DNA from: Casuarius casuarius | Taxonomy: Eukaryota; Chordata; Aves; Casuariiformes; Casuariidae | Length of the DNA stretch: 64,000 nt | NCBI GenBank assembly: GCA_003342895.1 | Contig: PTFA01000082.1 | Location: 1,183,527-1,247,526, forward strand | Reading direction: 5' to 3' | Part shown: positions 54,810 through 64,000 of the stretch, in pieces | Position numbering within the stretch: the stretch's first letter is position 1 | Layout of the letters: every line of letters starts with the position of its first letter | The notes under the pieces: generated by a model | Told to the model about the DNA's origin: nothing | Database searches by the model: none | What the model saw: only the letters and a program-made list of their open reading frames with translations | Translations under genes and position numbers: made by a program

Positions 54810-55610
54810 CAGAAGAACAACACAACTGAAATCCTTGTTGCCAGTCTCCAACGAGAAGCCTAAACTGACATGACGACCACTACCTTGGCATCTCTAACAA
54901 TAATCATCCAGCTAGCAGTCCAAATGTGAAACCTTGACCCTAATAAAGTTAATGGCAAAAGTCTACAGACATTTTGGCAGAGCAATGAAAGAGCCTGCAC
55001 TGACTTTCATATTGTTTTTCTGTGAATAAGAAATAAATCTTTTCAATTAACTGTCCATTTTCCTATCACAAACATTATTTTGTCTAAAAAAATACAGAGA
55101 ATCCATCATCTCTTGCCTAAGGCAACGATCTTTTTCTTTCAAAGAAGTTCAAATTTAGTCCCATTGAAGCTATTTGTCCATATAAAAGGAGAGCAGGATG
55201 TGTTTTGTATGGCTATTTTTTATCTCCTAGTATCAACTGAATTTATTAAACTATCTATCTGTTGCATGTAATTACTTTTTGTTGATCAAGCCTTTCTAAT
55301 AGGTCTGTCCTCTCCATATCCTTGCTGTGTGCACAGAACTCCCAAGGACATTAATGAAACTCGGGCCTGTGATTTGAGGAAAGAATAAGTCTCATGTCAT
55401 TTTGAGCAGAAAGATGTTTTAACAGAGACCATGTAAAGTAAGCACTAAGTCACACAGTAGAGGCAGCGAATGTTTGGTTAATCGACTTTAAACAAAGCAT
55501 TCTTCTTATTTGCACCTTATAATTAGAGTCTTTTTGTTAAAAAAGAATCACCCCACTTGTCTATTGTTGTGTTTTCACACATAGGAGGTGTTTCCTAAGT
55601 GCTATTCCCG

Positions 55611-55622
55611 CCCCCCCCCCCC
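55611..55622. repeat. Poly-C run, 12 bp, in C-rich patch
   Basis: Twelve C bases flanked by CCCG and GCCCCGC, giving a small G-quadruplex-capable strand on the minus side. It marks the left edge of a candidate conserved element. Confidence 0.93.
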
Positions 55623-55639
55623 GCCCCGCTCTAATGTAA

Positions 55640-56210
55640 GCCTGCAATTCATGCCAGCAATTATCTGGAAAACATAACATGCATAGCTTTGTTTAATCAA
55701 CACAGAACATTTTCCATCTACAAATGCCACCTCCAGCTGGTGGCATAAAGATGTGAGTTATACATTTGCAGAAGAAAGCCCATCTATGCTTTCACCCATA
55801 AATAATCAAAATACATTCCAAGGACACAGCAGTGTTCCCTCCCTACCCCTTGACACAGGGGAGCTAGCAAATGTTATCGGCTTCAATTAACATGAAAGGG
55901 CCTTTAAAAACAATAAAGTAATTAGACATGTTCATGAGAGATAATTATGTCATGTAAAGATGAGCATTCCCAGAAGTGCTTTTGGCTCTGTTAGAAAGGA
56001 ACATTTCTCTTCTTCAATGAATTTTACAGACTTGCAAGGTGTGGAAAAATGGCACCATTCTCATCAGAGTTAAAAGCATACGATACGAATGAGGTCTCCA
56101 GCATGTCACTGACTGCAATAAATTATCAAGCATGCGTTCTGTTTTCTGAAATGGGCTCAATTTATCATTTTATTGAAAAGGTTCCATTATGCTAATGTCT
56201 TATAAAATCA
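55640..56210. promoter_or_regulatory. Candidate conserved non-coding element
   Basis: This stretch has a mixed-base, repeat-free texture. It is dense in homeodomain- and POU-like words: CAATTATC, GTTTAATCAA, AATAATCAAAA, CAATTAACATG, AAGTAATTAGAC, ATAATTATGTCATG and AATTTATCATTTTATTG. Open frames are short. Long vertebrate gene-desert introns often hold enhancers of this kind. Conservation itself was not tested, so this is an inference from sequence texture. Confidence 0.3.
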
Positions 56211-58757
56211 CTTTTTGCTGTTGCTGGAAGGTCAAGAGGGGATATCAATTTTTATACTTAGAACTAGGAAGCACTGCAGCAGTGAGCTGTCAAGGGTTAA
56301 TAACCCTAACAGAAGACACAATGTACGTAACCACCAAGGACTCTGTAATGGCAAATTATTATAACCCTATTGGAAGCACAATAAGCAGAGTATTTTTCTA
56401 AGCTTAACTATTTTAAAAGAAGTTTTGACAGAATTAGAAATAGTTAATTAGTGGTGTGAAAACTCTCCCTCTATCCTCCAATTAATTCACAAATTGACAC
56501 TGAAGACTGTTCAGGAAGCACTGTTTCAAAGCTCAGATTAAAGAATGCTGTTATCTTTGGCATCAATATATCCAGAAAGCATACCTGAAGGACAATCAGA
56601 CAGAGTCGATTACCTGCAAAAAGGAATACTCCTCTAAATATAACATTACATGATATGAATGCCTTCTTTCTTCTGAAGTATCAGATACAAAACAGGTAAG
56701 CATTAAACAGAGGAAGAGTATGGGATTTAGACAGACAATTGGTTTGATCTTGCATAATCACTCTTTTGTCACTATGGCTCAGATGTGACTTGTATCCAGA
56801 AAGCCCCCTATCCACTGTGCATCAAAAACTAGAGTATTGTTCCAGAAACATAATCATATTATGAAAACCTTTTAACTAGAAGTGTTGTCTCATGGAATGT
56901 CTTCCCTTACCTCAAAACATATGCATAAACCATCCTTCAAGAAACTAGAGCAACTAATCAAGAGGCAGAATTTACCATACACTGATCTGGCTCTAACATA
57001 TTTTAGCAGCCGAAAATGAGTAAGTGGAGCTAGAGCATTGTGACCATTATCATCTCAATGGATCACCAATAAACACCCTTCTGGATCTTACAGCTTCAAA
57101 TATGGATGACAGTTTGAGAATTTCTGCAATACAACATTTACGAATCATGCTGGAAACTCATTTAAAACTAAGACATTCTCATTTCATACACAGGAGCTAG
57201 TTGGCAGGATTGATTTAAAATTAAATGTAATTTCACTGCACCATATAAATATCTTATGTTCATACTCTTCTTTCAGTATACACCTGAGCTTTCAGATCTC
57301 AAATGCACCTATTTAAAATAAGTTACATCTGAAAAGCATATTTTAGAAAATTCCTTCTTTATTTCTTGCCAAATTAAGGTCATGAACCAGTGCTTCCTTG
57401 ACAATGGCTGATGATGGAATCTATTCAAACAAATAACAGTTCTTCATTTTTGTGTGATGAAAATGCTTGAAGATGCAATTAGGCACTAATCAGAAATACA
57501 GCTATTGCACTGTTTATGACTAATGTGGACAGCATGTCTATACTGAAGGAAGGGATAAGGTAGCAAAGAACAGGAATAGAGTCATAGCTATCTGTTTTCC
57601 CTGTCACTCATGAAAAGATTAAGAAGGAGAAATACTGTGGTCAAAGCAGAGGCCTGTGACACCTACAAATTATAAGTGCATTAATCAGGATCTGGTTAAT
57701 TAGTTTGCCTTGAAACCAAATATAAACATAATAAAATAGTGTAGCCAACAATAGAATCTAAGTATTTTGTATCACTGTGATGGCATAGTCAAGCAGAATG
57801 TATACGCATTTTACGTAAGTATGTGAACAATCTGACCATCAAAGGGACAAACAAAAAAGTACGTAGTTGCACATAGGAGGTATCAAAGTGACAAAAGGTT
57901 TCAAAACAAAGAACAAAATAAGCATAAGGACTGCAAATGGGCAGAACATCTTGTGGGTACAGAATACCCAGGAAAGTTACCTGGCAAAACCAAAAACAAG
58001 ATAAGCAGTAAGGGGGGTAGATGAAATCCCCCTTTTGAGAAGGGGGCAAGCAGCATAAAGACATCAAGCATGAAAAGGAAAGGAAAAGAAAGGAGAAAAG
58101 TTTGTTTCAGTTCTGATTTCTTTTGCCAAAGAGCTCAAAGGCTTGATCATCTCATCCTCTGCAACTACAAGCACCATAACCATCAGCGCAACCAACACGA
58201 CATCAGCTCTGTGGTACTGTATATTCCTACCTGATTTAGGATGTAAGTGTTAAGGTCTAACAGTTTTGTGTATTGAATGCATAGTGATAATGATTAAGAA
58301 TATGCAGGAACTAACCATTAGCATAACATAAGTTGCTAATGAATGAATTCTGTAGAGTTTTGTTTTAAAGTCTAAAACCAGTCTGATTTATTAGTCTTCT
58401 AAATGGCCCCATCACAGTGTTCTCTATTCATTTGCAACAGAATTGTACACACAATACATCCACACAGTGTGTAACCAAGACAGATGCAGCCATGCTTCCC
58501 TGAAATATTTGCCAAAATCAGGACTGGCATATCATTGCTGAGTTGATACTTCATGCCACTCTTCTAAAATAAACAAATTAGTTCCTTCCTTTTTCTGGAT
58601 GTAGATTGATCCTCAGATGATTGATTCTGAATTTCATATTTAAAACTTCATAAAATAATACATTTTAGACGCTCTGAATCAAATGTACACTCAATCAAAA
58701 TGTGCTGCATAATGCATTTTCATTCACATTAAAAGTGGTTATAGGATCTAATCCTAA

Positions 58758-58803
58758 TGCAAAAGGCTGCAAAATGCAAACTGCAAAATGCAAAATGCAA
58801 ACT
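58758..58803. repeat. Short tandem repeat of TGCAAAA-like units
   Basis: Units TGCAAAAGGC, TGCAAAA, TGCAAAC, TGCAAAA, TGCAAAA and TGCAAAC follow each other in an imperfect 7-10-bp tandem array. Confidence 0.9.
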
Positions 58804-58987
58804 GTCAGTGCACCAAATCAGAAAATACTACAGTTACAATTCAATGTGTCTGCTGAAACAATGCATTCGTTGCATACTAAGGAATTTATTACTTTTCGTT
58901 TTACAGCACGATGAATCTTTTTCAAATGAATGTCTGTCAAAAGAACTTTACTGTAAGAATCCTGTAACCACCATTAAATGGTGTATT

Positions 58988-59035
58988 ACTATTTGAAGAA
59001 ATTTAAGAATGACTATTTGAAGAAATTTAAGAATG
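58988..59035. repeat. Perfect 24-bp tandem duplication
   Basis: The unit ACTATTTGAAGAAATTTAAG plus AATG occurs twice with no mismatch (58988-59011 and 59012-59035). This points to a recent duplication, or a replication-slippage artefact in assembly. Confidence 0.95.
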
Positions 59036-59190
59036 AAAAGTCAGTGGAAGTACTCCGGTCATTTGGTTTTAGAATAAGTTTTGATAACTCTTTAGGAAAA
59101 AAGGACCTAATTACTTAACACAAATTAAACAGAATACTGATTTCCCCTCCTCAAACTATTGATTTACACTGGTGTGGACAACCAGTAGGT

Positions 59191-59227
59191 TTAATTCATT
59201 AATTTATTTTATAATTAATTCATTAAT
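59191..59227. repeat. Direct repeat TTAATTCATTAAT, two copies
   Basis: The 13-mer TTAATTCATTAAT occurs at 59191-59203 and again at 59215-59227, separated by AT-rich sequence. It is either a degenerate 24-bp duplication or simple-sequence drift. Confidence 0.85.
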
Positions 59228-60608
59228 GATTCCTACAAACATGCCAAAGAAAGTACCTTCATACTGACTAATTTCCCATTTAAAAATGCAATTAAATGAT
59301 ACAGAGAAATCTTAAGATTTTTTCTTTTTTTCTTTTTTAAGGCAATAGTAAATTCTTAGGTATTCAGTTTTCTGACACAGCAGACCAAAATTAGGTCATG
59401 GAAAATATAAGTTCATTGTTGTACTTGGCTTAGCTTTGTCTGGTTCAGTTACTGAACACTTATAAAGCTTCNTATCTCAGAGGATCAATACAGATGTTCT
59501 TGCAGCGCTGGAGGCCATTTTGAATGGATCAGTGCTCACATTTTGATGGCATTCTCAGGAAGATGATAAGAAAGAGCAGCAGTTTTATTTTTCAGTCTAG
59601 GAGTATTCAGCCTAATGACACATTAAAATGGGGAGGTGGAGATATACATCACGCTGCTACCTGACCTGGAACTAAATTAACAGTATAAGTTTTAGAAACC
59701 TGATATGTAGTTTTAAAATACATCAGGAACTTAGACTACTCATCTACTTCACACAAAACTGACACAAAAACAATTTCTTACCTCCTAGGTTTTTAAATAA
59801 GAAGAATCTTAATAAAATGTAATATTACTTACCAAGCACAGAAATTTTAACACATAATCAGCAGAATACTATTCAAAAAGTATTCCTAAAGTGTCAGCAA
59901 TATCCCCAGTTAAATTTGTAATCAGAGCTTTCATCATTTCATCAGAATGATGCACAGTCCTGACTATCCAACCCCCAAATTCTGGATTTTCCTTCTGAAA
60001 GTTGTCCGCCTGGGTCTTTCACACATCAGACTCTCACACAGAACTGGAACAGGATCATCATTTTAAGTACTGAAAACACTGAGGTTTTGCTAATGATTGA
60101 TAGTTTTACCTGACCTAACTCATATTTGTGTTATTTGTCAGGACATAAGGTTTTAACACAAATTAAGTTTTGGTAAAACATTTCCTAACTAGGTGGAAAA
60201 GAATCAATCCCTCTTTTTTTGCTAGAATTTACAGCTTTGCACACCTAAGTCACCAGTGCCTCATTTACTCTTCTGTGAAAAGAGGAACACGGAGAAATAA
60301 GGTGACAGAGAAGACTTGCATGCAAGCATATTTTACGGCTAGCTAAAGAACATCGGTATATTCCAGGGAACTAAACAGATCAGCACTGCTTAAAAGCTGT
60401 AAACAAAATGACCTAAGTGATGATGCCCACACTTGATCAATTCTAGACAATATAATGGAACAGCTGATAATGGTAATGAATAATCAGAAATTAAATAGGT
60501 AACAACATTAATATGAGTTTTCAGAAAAAAATCTTGTCAAAATAATTGTGGGGTTTTTTTGCGAGATTACAAATTTGCTTGACAAAGGTAGTTGATAAAT
60601 AGATTTAG

Positions 60609-62020
60609 AGAGGGAACCACTGTGATTGTGTAGTCTGACCCTCTGCCTAACAGTTCACAGTACTTCCACTTTCAAGTCCAACCTTTGTTGTTGCACATAT
60701 GTTTTGAAATAATCTCCTGTATTTATTTTTAAATGGCCAGATATGGAGAATTCATTATGAGCCAGGATGACTTGCGTCAGTGGTTGATTTCCTGGCAAGT
60801 TAAAATATGTGTGTGATGTCTATATTTGCCTGCTTTCAGCTTCTATACAATTATAGCTTTATGCTCAAACCAGCCTATAAGATCTGATCCCCCTGTTATC
60901 AGATTTCCACTCCCATGAATGTCACAAGATTATATACCATGTATGATCCCATCATGACCTGCATTTTGGATTATTCTTGTGACTTTTCCCATGAACCTTC
61001 TAACTGTTCAGCAGCTTTCCTGAAGTTTAGACATCATACTGCACATTATATTCCAGTTACAGTTATGCAAGTGTCGAAAGCAGAGGTAAAACATACTCCC
61101 CACCCCACTCAGTGTTTCCTACATCCAAAGATCACATTAGCTTTCTTGGACCCAGCATCATGTTGCAAGCTCATATTCAGCTCATGCGCCATAAGAACCC
61201 TCAAGTTTGTCAGATTGGTTGTCTCCAAGGTCGAAGTCCCTCCACTCTGTACTTCTATTTATTGATACGCAATCATGCTGTGACATGCTTTGTTTGCTTA
61301 CATCTTGTTTATCAAAGCGCTTTGTCTCAGATATTGGACAGAGGTGTGAGGTAGGATGAAAGTCCTGTGCTGAGGTTATTTCACATGTTCGTTAGTAATC
61401 ATGCACGGTGCTTTTTAGCAGGCAGAAAAAACTTCGTTATTACCTTTGCCTGCAAAGAGAGGAAGTGTGGAGATCCCTGATGCAGAGATTTAGACCTATT
61501 TTTCATAATTATTTCAGCCAATGAATTACTGTCAAAATTCTCAATTTGTCATGGAGAAACCCATATGCTGTATATTAAAAACACTAAGCAGGTAAGACGG
61601 TTCTCCAGACCAGTCAAGAGTTGCTCTGATTTGCCTCACCACTAAGGTGGGGGTGAGCTGGGAAGAGGATGTCCTGTTGTGCTCTTCTGCAAGGAGCTAC
61701 TACGGACCCTTAGCGGGGACAGGATGCCAGGCTCTACAGGCATTTGTCTGATCAAGTACAGCAGTCTATGCTACATAACTGCCTCTCGCTGATCTGTTTT
61801 TCATTACTTATGACTTTCCCTTTGTTTGTGTCATCCGCAAACTTTTTCAGCCTTTTTTTTTTTGAGGCCATTGATAATAATATCATATAAAAGGATGCAA
61901 AGAACCACATGACGCAATAAGTCATATACCTACTTGATGATAGATTGTTTATAATTTACATTTTTATACCTGAAACTTAACTAATTTTAATCAATATAAT
62001 ACATCCATATTTATTTTGCA
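60609..62020 (-). mobile_element. Ancient CR1/L3-like LINE relic, 1.4 kb, minus strand
   Basis: The + strand shows, in order, the reverse complement of an old sauropsid LINE from its 3' end into the reverse-transcriptase region: GAGGGAACCACTGTGATTGT, TAGTCTGACCCTCTGCCTAA, AGAGGTAAAACATA, AAAGATCACATTAGCTTTCT, AGCTCATATTCAGCTCATGC, TTTGTGTCATCCGCAAACTT and CTACTTGATGATAGATTG. The order is collinear over about 1.4 kb with several indels, including unrelated-looking sequence at about 61580-61740. It is inactive and strongly diverged. The 116-codon open frame at 60915-61265 lies inside it and is a chance frame. Confidence 0.78.
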
Positions 62021-63789
62021 CAATTTTGGTAAGGAGTGAAGTCTATAATAGACAAACTCCACATACTGACCTAAGCTAGCCGGATTTTAACAATCTGTGA
62101 ATGTACGTTGCATACTATACTCACTCACTATACATTTGAAAGCCTTTGGGAGGTGCATGTAAGTGTGTGGGATGGTTAAACTAAAGCAGATGTGAAGACG
62201 GTAATGTGAATTTCTATGCTGACAGTTGAATTGGTTAGACTGAAGTGCACTGAACTATGCTGAACTATGTAGAGTGTTATATGCTGCATATTCTTATTTA
62301 TGTCAGTAGAGCACAGGTTTTATCACATGTTCATTTTTAGACAAAAATAATAACTAATTTGTCATATCTCANACACACAGAATTTTTAAAAAGCGTTTAA
62401 AATGTGCCCACCTTGCAGGACACAACACATTCTTATTCGGTGCCTAAAAGAGATACTCATCCAGTACTGCACACCCGCACCGACCCTTCTCCGAATGCTG
62501 CCACACTCTGCTCTCGCACAGAGCATGAAGTGCCCAGCTTCTGTGAAATATTCACATAATAGTAATATGATATAACAAGAGTTTTTTCTCGCCTGGATTC
62601 TCTGGTAAAATTCTACTGCTTGACTACCAGGTATTCAAGGCAAATACTTTCAAAATACTACTTCTGCAGTACAAGAGTTACCCACAAATCTTTTTTCTCA
62701 GAATTCAAAGGTGGGCAAAATAAAAGGAACGCAGGGCAGGGATATAGCATCAGCATCCTGCGGTAACNTACAGAAGTACATTAGGCTTCTGAGAGAGATG
62801 AGGCCTCCTAGACGTTACTGCTACTATTATGGAACAGCTGAGAAGCATGTTAGACTGAACAATAATCAATTAAATCAATCCCTTGCCTCTAAATTGTAGA
62901 CTTTAATCTGTCCTCTCTTCATTGTGTGTGATGTGCCACACGTAGAAAGACGATGGTTGGTTTTACTGCATAGCTTTCTAATTTAGGCTGATCACCACCA
63001 CAACCATCCACCTTCTAAGCAAGTAGTTTGATAAGCATAATTTAACGTGGCAGCACTGGCATATGCAGCCCTCAGCCACTCATTCCCGCTACTATTATTT
63101 CTCTCAGTTGTGCCAAAGCAAGTGCCTGCCTGCTACACAGTGAAGTTGATTGGAAAACTGATCTGGATTTAACTTTTCTTTTTGCTGGATTACTTTTAAC
63201 ACAGACTAGTCCTTAACTCGGTGAATTATGTGACCACAAAGAAAAACAAACAAACAAGACTCCCCCAAACTCTAACAACAACAAAGAAAAACAAATTCCT
63301 GCACGGGATCAACAAAAGTGGCAGAGCTAAACAGAAGCAAGGACAATATTCATAGTGAGCATCATAACAAGCTGAGAAGATAACAGGCCGTTAAAAAGTA
63401 CTTGTTACTAACAACCTTCCAGGCAGAGCTGTCAGTCACTAAAGGAGGCTCTATGTCTTTTTCTCTGTGATAAGAAATCTGTTTAGTTTAATCACAGATA
63501 GAACTAGTCCACATACATTCTCAACACATTTCCCTCAACTGCTGTTTGGCTGTGAAAACATTTGCTACAACACAAGATACCAATCAGTTTGTACTTGGCT
63601 TCACAGAGTCTGCAGTATGTGGAAAAATAAACTATATGAAAACTCATTAATGCCCTACGAATGTATAAACTATTCTGTAAAGTCAAGCATAGCTATTAAG
63701 TCCAAGCAGATATTGTACACAGTAGTGAAAAAATGAATAAGAAGGAGCATTAAGAAGCTCACAGCATTAGCTTGCTTTTGACAGTAAGC

Positions 63790-63990
63790 CCCACCTGAAA
63801 CCATGTCCCCAGCTTACCACATGTAAATCGGCATGCGTCCCTCTTACCTCATTATTCATTCGGAATGGGAGATGTGCATCATTAGCCAGGCACTAATTTG
63901 TTCCTAAACTGTACTCATTCATCATTAGCTGGCAGTGAGAGGCTGATCAAGTCTCTTGTGGAACGCTTCTGTGACCCTCCCATGAATGGT
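63790..63990. promoter_or_regulatory. Candidate conserved non-coding element with repeated motif
   Basis: Two copies of CATCATTAGC (63877-63886 and 63920-63929), 43 bp apart, lie among further words such as CACTAATTTG and TTATTCATTCGGAAT. The longer word CATTCATCATTAGCT (63916-63930) recurs at 48606-48620. The spacing and homeodomain-like TTAG/TAAT cores suggest clustered transcription-factor sites. Conservation was not tested. Confidence 0.3.
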
Positions 63991-64000
63991 GTATTTTCTG

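Larger units (their letters stand above)
29167..64000 (-). other. PRKN: PRKN intron 3 (3' portion), non-coding
   Basis: Upstream of exon 4 on the minus strand no sequence resembling parkin exon 3 (the Ubl end and linker, human residues 58-138) was found up to the window edge, so all of this is intron 3. It holds several LINE relics, simple repeats and candidate conserved elements, listed separately. The stretches 29186-31639, 34761-37249, 43633-45868, 46324-48290, 50390-53189, 56211-58756 and 62021-63789 show nothing beyond AT-rich unique sequence. Confidence 0.85.

Noticed and set aside
60915..61265. 116-codon plus-strand open frame
   Set aside because: It lies inside the antisense of an ancient LINE relic and resembles no protein.
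1..64000. PRKN exon 3 or exon 5 elsewhere in the window
   Set aside because: I looked on the minus strand for the Ubl-end/linker segment and for the segment following residue 178 and saw no match. A profile search would be decisive, but by eye neither is present.

Overview
The window reads as an AT-rich, gene-poor stretch of a vertebrate nuclear genome, most likely a bird. Two CR1 retrotransposon copies end in the avian-type CR1 tail (…GGTTGGACTAGA…, …TTCTGTGATTCTATT). Older turtle/crocodile-like CR1/L3-type LINE relics are also present, and overall repeat density is low. No bacterial-style gene organisation, rRNA, tRNA or CRISPR array is visible.

The only protein-coding segment I can support is one 119-bp exon on the minus strand at 29048-29166. 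Its translation matches the start of the RING0 domain of parkin (PRKN), which is exon 4 in human numbering. It keeps all four RING0 cysteines encoded by that exon and is flanked by good splice sites. The gene therefore runs from high to low coordinates. Bases 29167-64000 are the end of intron 3 and bases 1-29047 are the start of intron 4. I found no exon 3 or exon 5 in the window, in line with the very large introns of this gene in other vertebrates.

Intron 4 part (1-29047): unique AT-rich sequence, an imperfect inverted repeat (4600-5106), a truncated avian CR1 (7268-7980), a weak LTR-like segment (about 22838-23142), a perfect 10-bp-stem hairpin (21087-21114), a faint MIR-like relic (about 27508-27590) and several simple repeats.

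Intron 3 part (29167-64000): a possible L2-like tail (about 31640-31765), an old minus-strand LINE relic (33950-34760), an avian CR1 (37250-38143) followed by two AT-dinucleotide islands (38396-38745), an old plus-strand LINE relic (42790-43632), an (AC)21 microsatellite (48291-48332), a 40-bp tandem duplication (49801-49879), an unexplained 161-codon open frame (49904-50389), two stretches that look like conserved non-coding elements (about 55640-56210 and 63790-63990), a perfect 24-bp tandem duplication (58988-59035) and a 1.4-kb old LINE relic (60609-62020).

I found no previously undescribed molecular system. The best second-look items are the parkin exon with its one-codon-shorter start, the inverted repeat, the 161-codon frame, the candidate conserved elements and the AT islands in an intron whose human counterpart lies in a common fragile site. 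Single N bases occur at 23 scattered positions.
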